Origin: Rapana venosa
Taxonomy: Eukaryota > Mollusca > Gastropoda > Neogastropoda > Muricidae
Length of the DNA: 64,000 nucleotides
Reading direction: 5' to 3'
NCBI GenBank assembly: GCA_028751875.1
Contig: CM054143.1
Location: 64,341,682-64,405,681, forward strand
This document shows, piece after piece, positions 32,680 to 44,061 of this stretch. Positions within the stretch are counted from its first letter, which is position 1. Every line of letters begins with the position of its first letter. The position numbers were made by a program, and so were the translations under genes. The notes beneath the pieces are model-generated. The model was not told where the DNA came from. It was given only the letters and a program-made list of their open reading frames with translations, and made no database searches.

Positions 32680-33840
32680 GACCCCCGAAAAGGGTAAGGA
32701 CACAGGGAAATGTTAATCTCCCCCAGGAGCTTACAAAGCCTAACCCAAAGAGCAACTTTGTCATAAACCCAAAAAATTTTTTAATTCCTGAAATTGCTTT
32801 TATTGAAAAAATAACTTTTGTTTATTTTTTGTATTTTTGTTTACTCTTGACCATCAATTTCAAAAGGATTTACAGTTTTAATGGTTAATGTTTTTTCTCA
32901 AAAGCCTATATCACATCCCCATTATGAATGACCATTTTTAAATTCCAAATTTTAAAGTTATGTTTTTTTTAAATGCTTTATGTCCATAATGCATTTTATA
33001 TAAATGATATAATTTGGGGTTTTTGTGTTATGTTTCGCTTATATTCCGTTATATCTTTTTTTTTAGATGATAATTTTATTTATTCTTTTCTGAGTTTTTG
33101 TTTCATTTTGACTAAGCCTAATACTTTATTTTATGTTATTCAATGTTAATGTCGTCTTACAATGGAGACAAATGAAAATGGAAAGAAAAAAATTGAGGGT
33201 TTTTGAGGAATATTACTTTTAAAAAATGAATGAAGAAAAACCCCCCGTGACTGGTGCAACTTGGAGCTTGTTTTTTTTTTTCCATTTTTTAAAACTTGGG
33301 GTTGATTAAGTCTATGTAATTTTTTTCTTTTTCAGACACAATTATGTACTCAAAACTTCAGGGGTGAAAAACGTCTCTATGGGAAATCGGGGTTTTAAAA
33401 CCACCATACCCAAAAATTGTTTTATACTTGTGAAAGCCTTTAAAAAGAAAGTTTTTTTACGCCAAAAAAAAAAAAAGAAGAAGAAAAGTGTTTTGTACTG
33501 CAGGTTTTTAGTGTCATTTACAAAAAACGGTTGAATTGGGTTCCCTTATGTTTTAAAAAATTTTCAAATCATTTTCAATTCCCCATTACTTTTTTTGCTT
33601 TAAAAAGTTTGTTAGCTGTATCAGAAACAACAGACATGGGGAGAATTTCCCTTTGAACGCCCCCCCAAAAAAAAAAAAACCCCCAAAACCCCCCCAAACC
33701 CCAACAACAACAACAAAAACCAACGAGGGGATAAAGATGTTTTTTTTTTTTTTTTTTTAAAAACAGATACAAAAGGGGAAAGATTTCTGTTCTGAAAAAA
33801 GAAACCCAATAGGGACCATATTTTGTTTTATTTTTAAAAA
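32680..33840. other. Second homopolymer-inflated block, no gene found
   Basis: Runs such as CCCCCCAAAAAAAAAAAA (about 33660), long T and A runs, and broken short frames, like the first 8.7 kb. A GTTGTT/AACAAC run lies at 33700-33720. Confidence 0.5.
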
Positions 33841-33844
33841 ATGA

Positions 33845-34535
33845 CAAAAGTGGGGATGATTCTAGTTGATGATTTTATAACAAAACAGATGTAGTGATGA
33901 AGTTCTGTTATATGTCAAAAAAAAGATTTTGGTGATGATGGTCTATTGTAATTATTAAACATTAGATGTGGTGATGAAGTTCTATTTAAAAAACAAAACC
34001 ACAGATGTGTTGGTGTTCTAATTTGCAAAAAAAAAAGCCCAGAAAGGTGTGGTGATGCTCTATTTTGACAAAAAGACAGGTGTAGAGATGATGCTCTATT
34101 TTGACAAAAAGACAGGTGTGGAGATGATGTTCTATTTTGAAAAAAACCCAACCCAGACAGGTGTGGAGATGACGTTCTCTATTTAAAAAAAAACCCAAAA
34201 AACAAACCAGACAACTGTGGTGATTATGCTCTATTTTTAAATTTAAAACAGAAACAAAAACAAACGAGACACGGGTGGTGATGATGTTCTATTTTTAAAA
34301 ACCCAACAAACCAGACAGGTGTGATGATGATGTTCTATTCTGAAAAAAACAACAAATCAGACAGGTGTGATGATGATGTTCTATTCTGAAAAAAAACACA
34401 CAAAAACCAGACGGGTGGGATGATGTTCTATTGAAACAAAAGACCTATATGGTGATGATGTTCTTTTTTGTAAAAAAAAAAAAAGCAAAAAAAAAAAGCA
34501 GACATATGGTGATGATATTCTATTTTGAGGGGGAA
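33845..34535. repeat. Minisatellite with A-rich spacers
   Basis: More than ten units of GACAGGTGTGGTGATGATGT plus TCTATTTTGA, followed by variable A-rich spacers (AAAAAAACCCAACAA-like). Period about 36-60 bp because of the spacer. The frames (HHLHTCLFVKIE type) are repeat translations. Confidence 0.9.
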
Positions 34536-34564
34536 AATCCCGACATATAATCACATAACAACTT

Positions 34565-34772
34565 TGTATGAAAGAATAAACCAAGATCCCCTGTGTGATT
34601 GTTCACAGAACATCTTGTACACATGTTAAAACCTATTCCACCTTTCAAACGACTAGGCCATTTGTGACTGTGGCAATGGATGACAAAAATTGGCAAACTG
34701 CATGCACACGTGTATGGGTGTAAAAAAGTACACAAGTGCTTATTCCGCTATCCTCAAAATAACAGAAGAAAA
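34565..34772 (+). mobile_element. SINE-A copy with tail alpha
   Basis: CCCCTGTGTGATTGTTCACA, AGAACATCTTGTACACATGT, TTCCACCTTTCAAACGACTA, GGCCATTTGTGACTG, then TGGGTGTAAAAAAGTACACA, GTGCTTATTCCGCTATCCTC. 5' truncated. A GAA/AGC repeat begins at its 3' end. Confidence 0.8.
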
Positions 34773-34827
34773 AAAAAGAAGGAGAAGAAGAAGAAGAAGA
34801 AGAAGTTGAAAAAGAAGATGTAGAAGT

Positions 34828-34883
<56 letters not shown>

Positions 34884-34893
34884 AAGTAGTAAT
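34772..34893. repeat. (AAG)n(AGC)n(AGT)n tract at a SINE 3' end
   Basis: Starts directly at the SINE tail and moves from GAA to AGC (CAG) to AGT repeats. Confidence 0.95.
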
Positions 34894-35834
34894 CCAGTAA
34901 ACACACAAACAAAAATACACACAATTACGAAAACAAACTCAAAACATACAAAGGCATAGAAAGAAATGTGAACCAATCAACCATTTAACCAACCAATCAA
35001 CCTATGAATAGGTTAAACCATGTCTGCATACAGAAGACTAATGGGCACAGTGAAGGATTTTTAAAATTGTTTATTGCTGATTGTATGCCAACATTTTGTA
35101 AGGACTGGATTCACAAAACTATTCCACCTGTACCTTTCCAAAAGAGAAAACTGAAAGATACCCCCCCCCCCCCTCCCCATACACATACACGCATACATAC
35201 ATACATACATACATACACACGATCCCATAGAAGATATTTAACAGAATCACTTGTGTCATTGCACATGGTATAGTTACTACAACCATACTGCTGCTGCTAC
35301 TCGTCTCCATAGCCGCTGTCGTTGGTAGGAGCTCCACACAATGCCACCAGGGTTCGCCATCTTTCCCTCTCTGTCTCTGCTGAGTTCTACCATCTCCTGT
35401 AGCCCTCCTCCCAGACCACTGACCTCAGTGATGTTGGCAATGTAGGATGTTGGTGGACTGCCAACCACAACCATTGCTCTACTTTGGTCACAACGAAACG
35501 AACTATTCTAACTCTTCTAACGACCTTTTCTAACTTGTAGTAGCCATCTTCACCTGACATAATTAATTTTCTTTATTTTGTTTTGAACGAAAACTATCTT
35601 CCCGGTGAAGGTGTTCATTTCATTTTCCTGTCCCCTATATACAGCGGAAATAAATCAAAGGATAAAATGGAGATATATTAGATTTAACAATATAACAATT
35701 AAGTGCACTTGCAAATACTAACACATTAATTGCCAACGGGAATCAACAATGAGTACAATCAAATCGAAACAGCGATGACCAAGATGACCAACCTTCCCTG
35801 TAACAAGAAAACTGTCCCTAGCAAAACAATTAGA
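34894..35834. other. No gene found; short simple repeats
   Basis: AAC/CAA-rich at 34895-35010, a poly-C run at 35161-35176 and CATA repeats at 35180-35215. Nothing else recognised. Confidence 0.4.
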
Positions 35835-36215
35835 AGGAAGGTGGCAAGATGGTTAAGACGTTTGCCTGCCAACAAGTAAACCGTGAGGTTCTGGGTTCGA
35901 TTCCCAGCCTCGCCCTTTCTTCCCAGTTTGACAAAAAAATCGAACTGAATGTCAAAGCCCTTCGGATGAGACTATAAACCGAGGCCCCGTGTGCGAACGC
36001 ATGCAGAACATCTTGCGCACACGTTAAATCTTGTTCCGCTGTTCGAAAGAGTAGGCCATTGTGTGCCGGTGGGAACAGATGACAAAATTTAAAAAACCGC
36101 ATACACACGCATAAATAAAATAAAATATAAAAAATTTAAAAGTCATCTGAGCGCTTTGATTTGTTGCTTTACAATATTCAGCGCTATATAAGTTCCATAC
36201 ACTAATATTACAAAT
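35835..36215 (+). mobile_element. Near full-length tRNA-derived SINE-A with tail beta
   Basis: The head has box A-like TGGCAAGATGGTTAAGACG and box B-like GGTTCGATTCCCAGCC with a tRNA-like spacing (35845-35910). The body is CCTTCGGATGAGACTATAAA, CGAGGCCCCGTGTGCGAACG, AGAACATCTTGCGCACACGT, AAGAGTAGGCCATTGTGTGC, GGTGGGAACAGATGACA. After an A-rich linker (36105-36140) the 3' part is TCTGAGCGCTTTGATTTGTT and CAGCGCTATATAAGTTCCAT, the LINE-type tail beta, not tail alpha. It may be one modular SINE or two abutting insertions. Confidence 0.8.
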
Positions 36216-37075
36216 AAAAAAGCAGGCCAAAAAATGTAAAAACTGGCCGAAAGAAAAATTCTGAAAGAAGTAGCATAGAATATATTATGGCATTATTCTT
36301 TACCTTGAGACTACAGATAAATGTTGTGCCCCCAAAATAGATAATGATCATACACCACAATACAATACAGTAACATGAGACATTCTATCCAGCTCTGTGG
36401 TCGGCATGGCTATAGCAGCAAGACTGGCTAGGACATCATTACTATTGTTATTTTGTTAGGCCCATCATTATGTGTTGCTGTATCTCAGGGCTGTGGCTTT
36501 CTGCAGGGTGGGGAGATGTGTGGTGTCCGCTTGATGTATGTCATTGTAGTATAACATTCATTGTGACATGAAGGGCTTATGTTGTGAGTATTGTCACATG
36601 CTCATATCTGCCAGTTTGTGGTATTGTTGAATTTAATGTATCCTCAGGTGTTGTTGTTTTTTCTTGAACTAAAATCTTGAATCTTGACACAATACAACAC
36701 AACAATAAAACACAATACATTAACTACAGTGCAATACATAGCAATATGATGATACAACAATACAATACAACGCAATTCAATACAATATACAATACAACGC
36801 AATACAACACAAGACAATGCAATACAACACAATGCAAGCAATGCTGATCACATAAAACGCCATAAAGCACAAATGAATAGAATGGTTTTGGGGTGGTGAT
36901 GGCTTCATGATCATCTCTGACCAGTGTAAGAGATTTGACATGCTGCTGATAACAAACTGTACACTGTGTGCAGAGTTACACCATTTCACCAGTGAAACTT
37001 CTTTTTTGAATGAAGCAGAAGTCAAGTGGCAGATAGATATTTTTAGTGTGTCTTAAGAGTTGGAATTTGTGCGTG
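36216..37075. other. No gene found; ACAATACA-rich tract
   Basis: 36690-36840 is an irregular CAATACAACA repeat. The rest shows no recognised repeat or domain. Confidence 0.4.
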
Positions 37076-37084
37076 CTCATTATG

Positions 37085-37345
37085 TTTTCTGGTCTTCTTT
37101 CAGCAGTGTGTGTGTTCATTGTTGTCTTTGTGTGGAATGTTTTCTGGTCTTCTTTCAGCAGTGTTTGTGTGGAATGTTTTCTGGTCTTCTTTCAGCAGTG
37201 TTTGTGTGGAATGTTTTCTGGTCTTCTTTCAGCAGTGTTTGTGTGGAATGTTTTCTGGTCTTTTTTCAGCGGTGTTTGTGTGGAATGTTTTCTGGTCTTC
37301 TTTCAGCAGTGTTTGTATGGAATGTTTTCTTGTCTTTGTGAGGAA
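37085..37345. repeat. 37-bp minisatellite
   Basis: Unit GTGTGGAATGTTTTCTGGTC followed by TTCTTTCAGCAGTGTTT (37 bp), about seven units with few changes. Every unit contains TCTTCTTTCAG, which resembles a 3' splice site. Confidence 0.9.
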
Positions 37346-37960
37346 TGTTTTCTGGTCTCCTTTCATTAGTGCTGCACCTGCCAAAATTTCTATCCTAAAA
37401 AAATATTAAAGTTGTCCTGAGTTTTGGGTGTATATTTCACATGAAGTGACAATAGTTTGTGTGTGAAGGTGGTACATTTTGTAAAATCTCTATGCCGATG
37501 TTTTCCGTAACAAAAAGAGCTGTTTCCAATATGTCTCTCTCAATATTTCCCTTTAAAAAATGGCGTTATTTATTGTGTTTTTGTGGCTTTCTCACATACA
37601 ATTTGATATAAAACTTGATTTCTTGATCAAAATGAAATGATTCACCACATGTTTCCTTTTCTGTTTTGCTTTCTTTTTTTGTTTTTAGTTTGCTTTTTTC
37701 TGTTGTTGTTTCCATTAAAATGTCTAACAGGCCCTACATATTGTTGAACAGAATTTGATGGCACACGAAGACTATTTTAAAAAGTACTGGGAAGCAGCGA
37801 TAAAATATCTTTGTTAGATACTAGGTATGTAAAACATACTGTTGACTTAATAAAATCTTTTATGTATAGCAGAAAATAATTGTCAATAAATGTCTATGGT
37901 GCCTTGGCCAAAAGGAAGCCATGAACAGTTGTTTTTCGGGATCAAGGTAATTCACAGCAC
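37346..37960. other. No gene found
   Basis: AT-rich sequence without domains or matched repeats. Confidence 0.4.
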
Positions 37961-38180
37961 TATACAATACGGTTCACATTCTTGATTTTTGTTTCGCTTC
38001 TCGGCTAGAACTCCCAGGTTCACCAATGACAAGATTTTTCGTATGCGACCGTTTTCTGCCCGCCATGAAGGTATCCACATTCCGACTTGGCGGATGTCTG
38101 CTGGGTGTGTTAGTATTTCTGTAATCCACCGAAGGCTGACATGAGTTACGGGATCCTTAACATGCACCACCCCCTCCACA
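37960..38180 (-). mobile_element. SINE-D copy, 3' half
   Basis: TTCTCGGCTAGAACTCCCAG, GTTCACCAATGAC, GCGACCGTTTTCTGCC, CATGAAGGTATCCACATTCC, ATGTCTGCTGGGTGTGTTAG, GACATGAGTTACGGGATCCT match the other SINE-D copies at 42490, 58795 and 61980. The tRNA-like head is missing. Confidence 0.75.
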
Positions 38181-39000
38181 GCCACCCCACCCAAGGCCAG
38201 CAAAGGCCTGTAGTCTGGATGACACGAAGATACCCAGCATGCATCATAACCCGTGAAGAGGATAGGCTCCACCGAGGTCGACTTGTTCAACACACACTGC
38301 CTGCACAGTGCCACTGCATCATCCCCAAAACTCAGTAGGAGAAGTCAAGGTCAGTGACACTTCTGCTGCTGATTAGCAAACCAACCAATCAACTGACCAA
38401 CCAGCCAGCCAGCCAGCCTGCCCCACCATCAACATCGACGACCACTGCTTCCGCCAATTTTCAGTAGAATGTCATTTATATGGACAATGTTATTCCAAAA
38501 AATAAAAAATATTTATTTTGTGAAAGCCCCCAAAACAAAACAAAAAACTAACGAAAGTAAAGATTAAAGAAAAATATATGCGCTTAAACTACAACAGTGG
38601 TGTAACTATGAAATAGTGGTACTTTTTGTAAAACTTAATTTAAAAAACACAAAAAACGCACACAACTGTGTTCTTTGTGGCTGTATGCAAAAAATGAATC
38701 AACCAACCAACCAAACCAAACCAAAACAAAGGCCAGAAAAGGGAAATATCCTTTCCAGGCAGGACAACAAAACAATAGACAAAGAAATGAATACAGAGAA
38801 TAGCTCAATATAAACGAATGAATAGGACATTGATAAATAAATGTTTAACCCCCCCCCCCCCCAAAAAAAAAAAATGTATGGATCAATGGAGATTATCAAC
38901 GAAAACGCAAGATTATTTCAAAGGGGCTTCTGTAGGACTTCAACCAACCACACCACCTGCCTTCCTCTCAACCAAAACCACATACACACATAGAATCTCT
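38181..39000. other. No gene found; short simple repeats
   Basis: AACCAACC runs at 38380-38420 and 38700-38730, and a C/A run at 38850-38875. No domain recognised. Confidence 0.4.
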
Positions 39001-39077
39001 ACTATCTTCAATATCTATCATCAATCTATCATATATCTATCTAATCTATCTATTTTATCTATATTCTATCTATATCT

Positions 39078-39114
<37 letters not shown>

Positions 39115-39116
39115 GC
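39000..39116. repeat. (ATCT)n and (AT)n microsatellite
   Basis: ATCT/ATATCTATC units followed by about 35 bp of AT. Confidence 0.9.
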
Positions 39117-39179
39117 GCATAGTTTTTTAAATCTATATCTTCTACCCACCCCCACACAATCGATGAATTTTTACACACA

Positions 39180-39535
39180 CGCCACATAACCTCCAAGCCA
39201 GAAGAAACAGACACCGAAAAGAAAAAAAAAGAAAGAAAGAAAGAAAAGAAAGATTAGAAGGACATCCATTCCCCTCAAACTGCCAGTCACGGCTCACACT
39301 CATCTTGCAAGAAAATCTGGTTAGGGTGAGAGAGCCAAACACCAAGGTGTTGCGCGCTAACTCTCTAGAAATAACAAGGGACAGGCAGCAAGGGCCGCCC
39401 TGGTGGAAGGAAGGAAGCCTCTGCCCATGGAGGGGGTAGGTAAGCCAGGGCGATGTGTGTGGCTTCTCTCGCTCCCGCAAAGGCCGCTGGGGTCTCCATT
39501 ATTTGGAGAAGGATTTTCGAGAGCCCTGGCTGGTG
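39180..39535. other. Unassigned GC-richer segment
   Basis: An A-rich run at 39215-39255 is followed by about 250 bp that is richer in G+C than its surroundings. I see no domain or match to other repeats here. Confidence 0.35.
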
Positions 39536-39539
39536 GTGA

Positions 39540-39732
39540 GGCATTTGTGTTGTGTGTGTGTGTGTGTGGTGGTTGTGTGTTTGGTGTTGTGTTGTGTGTA
39601 GTGTGTGTTGTGTGAGGTGTGTGTGTTCGATTATGTCTGTTCACTTGAAAGGTATTAGACGAAGTGTGTGTTTTGTGTGTGTGTGTGTGTGTGTGTGCTG
39701 TGCGTGTGCGTGTGTGTAGTGTAGTGTAGTGT
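39540..39732. repeat. TG-rich microsatellite
   Basis: Imperfect TG with TTG and AGTGTAG units. Confidence 0.85.
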
Positions 39733-39777
39733 ACAAATTGCCAAGATATCAAGCACCCATATCCTTCTATATGTCCT

Positions 39778-39951
39778 GCTGTCTGTCTGTCTGTGTCTTA
39801 TCTCATCTACTATCATCTACTATCTATCTATCATCTATCTATCTATCTATTATCTTCATCATCTATCTATGTACGATCGATCTATCTCATCTATCTATCT
39901 ACTCTATCTATCTAGCTATCTTCTATATTTTGTCTGTTCTGTCTATCTATT

Positions 39952-40008
<57 letters not shown>

Positions 40009-40090
40009 CCTATCTATCTATTCACCCATCTACCTATCTCTGTCTCTATCTGTCAGTCTGTCTACCTGTCTGTCTGTCTGTTTTTCTACC
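39778..40090. repeat. (ATCT)n and (TCTG)n microsatellite
   Basis: TCTATC tetranucleotide tract, purest at 39955-40020, then TCTGTCTG units. Confidence 0.95.
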
Positions 40091-40255
40091 TGTCTGCTAC
40101 ACCAATAAGTTGATGGATAAGATGACGCTAAAAGTGCAGTTGGAAGAAAGACTGTTCAGGAAATCTGCAGAGAGCAAGGAAAAACGAAGACAGGAAAGTC
40201 CGTCATGGAGCCCCAGTAACTCGTCTGCCAGGACTGCTTTGCGACGTTTGTTTGC

Positions 40256-40259
<4 letters not shown>

Positions 40260-40329
<70 letters not shown>

Positions 40330-40460
40330 TTCTTCTTCTTCTTCTACTTCTTCTTCTTCTATCTATCATCGTCGTCGTCGTCGTCGACATCGTCGTCGTC
40401 GTCGTCGTCGTCATCATCATCATCATCATCATCATTTTCTTCTTCTTCTTCTTCTTCTTC
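40260..40460. repeat. (ATC)n(TTC)n(TCG)n(TCA)n(TTC)n tract
   Basis: A run of trinucleotide blocks of different motif, abutting the 3' end of the minus-strand LINE remnant that follows. Confidence 0.95.
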
Positions 40461-41110
40461 AGTCTCTGTGACGAAGACATGCTGCAGGTCCTTCAAGTTG
40501 CCATAGAGCTTCTTGGCCACTGGGGCGGGGTCAGGACAGATCTTTCTGCCGAAGCACCTTGTGGAGGGACTGCAGCACACGTTCTGCTGTCTGGCTGCCA
40601 GTCTTGCAAAAGCACTGCTCTGTGTGGCCTATACGTTATGGAGTTTCGAGTTCGTTTAGTTAGTTCAAGTCGTTGTGGCCTGTCCTGAGGCTCAAATGTT
40701 TATCCCTTCCCTCGTGGTATCAGCAGGTAGTTGAAGTCTCATCTGTTCTAGTGTGAACGCTGCGTACCCACTTGCTTTGCTGTTTGGCCTTGATGATGGT
40801 CCCGGTTCCAGAATACCTGCTCTTGCCTTGTGTCTGTCTTCCTTTGCCATGGAGTCAGCCGTCTCATTGCCAAGCATGTAGCAATTGGAGAGACCTGTGC
40901 AGACCTACTCTAATGACTCTTGCAGAGGGGAGGCAAGTTCGACTGTAAGGCTTGTAAAACCGACAGGCTGTCTCTGTTGGAAGTATAAGGGTTGACAGGC
41001 CACAGAGAATCAGCTATTAGAGATAGCAGGTACCCTAGAAATGATATGCAGGCTATGATGGGTGTTGATGAAGGGTCTACACTGAGAGGCCACACATTTT
41101 CAACATACAC
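40461..41110 (-). pseudogene. RNase H-bearing LINE C-terminal remnant
   Basis: On minus, 41110-40910 includes RDSLSVLQALQSNLPPL (RNase H region with a DSL..L motif). 40877-40692 starts MLGNETADSMAKEDRHKARA, the GNExADxxAK motif that carries the last catalytic Asp. A frame at about 40620-40490 reads CFCKTGSQTAERVLQS and KKLYGNLKDLQHVFVTET, matching the zinc-knuckle-like end and the LYGNLEDLR terminus typical of these LINEs. Frames are broken, so it is a dead copy. The element's 3' end runs into trinucleotide repeats at 40460. Confidence 0.7.
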
Positions 41111-41403
41111 TTCATTTTAGCAATGCAAAACCTTGGCGTAAGTGATTGAGGATGAGGGTGTCAGTTGGGTGGCTCGATAGATTTGGGTGTAAATAAATAG
41201 ATAAGAAAAACGATAAACAACACTGTATATCAATCAATGCAACCACATACTGACCTTTAGTGTTGCTAACTCCATTCATCATCAAATGCCAACCCCCCGC
41301 CCCCACCCCATTAACTCTCCTTCCTCCTCCTCCCATTACATTTTTCCATCCACCAATCCCTTCCCATCACCTGTCTCCTCCCCTTCTCCTCGCCCACCCA
41401 CCC

Positions 41404-41406
<3 letters not shown>

Positions 41407-41492
<86 letters not shown>
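41407..41492. repeat. (CA)n microsatellite
   Basis: Pure CA tract of about 85 bp, immediately left of the inverted-repeat arm. Confidence 0.95.
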
Positions 41493-41493
<1 letters not shown>

Positions 41494-41760
41494 GCCCACC
41501 CACTCCTTAATCTCCTCGCACCCCTACAAAGATGATATTCCTTTGAAGGAAGTAGACAAACATTAGGACAATGGGCCAGTTGGGACAGAGGGCCAGAAGA
41601 AGAGGAGGCTGTTTGGTGTGAATCCTCTCTGTGTACAGCAAACAGCACCATCAGGGCAAACACTGCCCCCTTCCAACACCACAGGTTTCCAACAGACAGG
41701 AGGGGGAGAAACACGTACTAGCAGGTCTGTTGTTCAACAGGCACGTGCATAATAATGAAG
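41493..41760. repeat. Inverted repeat, left arm
   Basis: The segment (ATATTCCTTTGAAGGAAGTA, GACAATGGGCCAGTTGGGAC, AAGAAGAGGAGGCTGTTTGG, TGTACAGCAAACAGCACCAT, CCAACACCACAGGTTTCCAA) occurs in reverse complement at 44705-44990. Both arms are flanked outside by CA/TG repeats. It could be two opposite copies of a dispersed repeat or the arms of a foldback element. Confidence 0.8.
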
Positions 41761-41829
41761 GTCTGAACATGGAAGATTGCATGTATGCACCCATGTATAT
41801 CATGTATCTATGCAAATATGTGCAAACAT

Positions 41830-41830
<1 letters not shown>

Positions 41831-41897
<67 letters not shown>
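41831..41897. repeat. (AG)n microsatellite
   Basis: Pure AG tract of about 65 bp. Confidence 0.95.
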
Positions 41898-41900
<3 letters not shown>

Positions 41901-41921
41901 ATGCAGATAAACAGGCAGATT

Positions 41922-42015
41922 TTTAAAATTCTTTTATTGCAAGGATAATAGAAAAAAGCACTCATGTGTTTTATACATCCAGTCCCCTGTGTGTAAGCAG
42001 TTTGATAAATTTTGA
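41922..42015 (-). mobile_element. SINE-A tail alpha, short copy
   Basis: TTCTTTTATTGCAAGGATAA, AAAAGCACTCATGTGTTTTA, CATCCAGTCCCCTGTGTGTA: only the 3' end of the family is present. Confidence 0.65.
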
Positions 42016-42049
42016 GTGAGAGAAAATCCTCCCAAAATAGTTAGCTGGT

Positions 42050-42390
42050 GGACCAGCCACAGACCTAAAGAGTGACTCTACTCACTGTGCATTCACAAGA
42101 GGTCCCTGCAGTCCAGCCACACAGACCTAAAGAGTGACTCTACACACTGTGCATTCACAAGAGGTCCCTGCAGTCCAGCCACACAGACCTAAAGAGTGAC
42201 TCTACACACTGTGCATTCACAAGAGGTCCCTGCAGTCCAGCCACACAGACCTAAGAGTGACTCTACACACTGTGCATTCAAGAGGTCCCTGCATCACCAC
42301 ACAGACCTAAGAGTGACTCTACACACTGCATCACAGAGGTCCTTCATCCAGCCACACGACCTTCAGTCGCTACAGTCGTCACTGACGAAC
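42050..42390. repeat. 62-bp minisatellite
   Basis: Unit starts CACAGACCTAAAGAGTGACT and contains CACTGTGCATTCACAAGAGG and TCCCTGCAGTCCAGCCA. The first three units are nearly identical. The fourth and later units lose bases progressively to 42390. Confidence 0.9.
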
Positions 42391-42489
42391 CAGTCGAGAC
42401 CTGAAGGAGGTCAGGCATCCATGGACAGACAGCCGTACTATCATTCCAGTAGTGTTTCGTGAACCAATGATGCAGGTTTTCTCCTACCT

Positions 42490-42840
42490 CTGCTACAGCT
42501 CTGAGTTTCATCAATGGTCAAATTTTGTGTATGCATCCTACTGCTTTTGCAGACCGTGACCTAGCTGCATTCTGACTTCAGAGATTTATGCTGGGTGTGT
42601 TCATGTTTCTGTAACTCACTGAATGTTGACATGAATTATAAGATAGACTTTAACATGTATATTTGATCTTCTGCATGTGTATTTACAGAAAGTTAAGGCA
42701 CTTAGCAGGTCTGCACTTGAAGTTGACCTGGAATATTGTAAAAGTCCCCATCCTTAATTCACTAGATGTTACCAAGATTTGAACCCACGACTTCAAGGGC
42801 CCATGGGATTGTAGTCACATGGTCTTAAGGGCACAGCTGT
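42490..42840 (-). mobile_element. SINE-D copy with tRNA-like head remnant
   Basis: GTTTCATCAATGGTCAAATT, TTATGCTGGGTGTGTTCATG, GTTGACATGAATTATAAG, GCAGGTCTGCACTTGAAGTT, GACCTGGAATAT, then ATTTGAACCCACGACTTCAA (complement of a degenerate box B) and TCACATGGTCTTAAGGGCAC on the head side. Confidence 0.8.
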
Positions 42841-43690
42841 AGCATCCATCCTGGTCTTTATTGCATGTCTGATTTTAAATGTTGATGATAATTATTATTT
42901 GTGACAGTTGACTTTTTTCTAACACAAAAACTGTTATTGTATAGAAAAGTCATAAATTGTTAAAACACTAAATGTGCTGTACACTATATGTTAAAATCAA
43001 CTTTAAATTTTTAAATGTAAAACAAAGAAACAAACAAAACTGGCACAAGCAGACAAAACCAAATAAGCAAACACATCAATACATCATAACGAACAAAATC
43101 AAACGAACAAACAGAGTAAATGTAGGAACAAGCAAATTAATCAATTAAACAGAAACAAAAAGATTTCAACCCAAAACAAATGAGCATTTTATTTCAGGCT
43201 GCCGCAGGGCAACCTGCAAAAGCAGATGATGCACAACTGTTGGGTGGCTCTGAGAAAGATCACCAAGGCTCAATATAATAGTGCCCTAATACGCTGTCCA
43301 CCTCTTACATGCTATTGAAACAAAATGTGGAAATAATGAAAAATTAGACTGATAGATAACTAAGTAAATGGATGGATAGAAAAATTCACAAGAGAAATAC
43401 CATTTACCTCGTAAGCTGGAACATCACCCGCTATGTTCTCTACCCTTCATCCAACTCCATCTTCTCTCCCACTTCCCCTCAATATTACCACTACTCATGC
43501 CTCTCTCTTCCTTAGGTCTACCCCCCCCCCCCCATCCAACACAACCACACACTCTAACACAAACACACCAAACCGCCCACCAGCTGAAGACTGGAACACA
43601 CAGAAAAGGGGGGGGGGGGTGTATCTTTTAGTTTTCTCTTTTAAAAGGCGCGGGCAGAATATTTTTGTGAATCCAATTCTTACAATATAT
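42841..43690. other. No gene found
   Basis: AT- and AAAC-rich (43010-43170), with poly-C (43525-43540) and poly-G (43608-43620) runs. No recognised domain. Confidence 0.4.
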
Positions 43691-43877
43691 TGGCATATGA
43701 TAATAATAATAATAATAATGTATGGAATTTATATAGCGCTGAATCTTGTAAAGCAACAAATCAAAGCGCTCAGATTTCATTTCATACCACTTTAAGTCAC
43801 GGCAGATTTCTCCATGAAATTCGGGCTGCTCTCCCCGGGGAGAGCGGGAGAATGTGTCGCCACAAAGCGCTGCGCCA

Positions 43878-43908
<31 letters not shown>

Positions 43909-44030
43909 CATGTCTGCAACTGTATTTGATTCCCTATCAGAGTGGCTTTTTTCTAAGAATTTTGCCAGGGACAACTCTCTTGTTGCCGTGGGTTTTTTTA
44001 CGTGCGCTAAATAATTACGTGTAACACACG

Positions 44031-44061
<31 letters not shown>

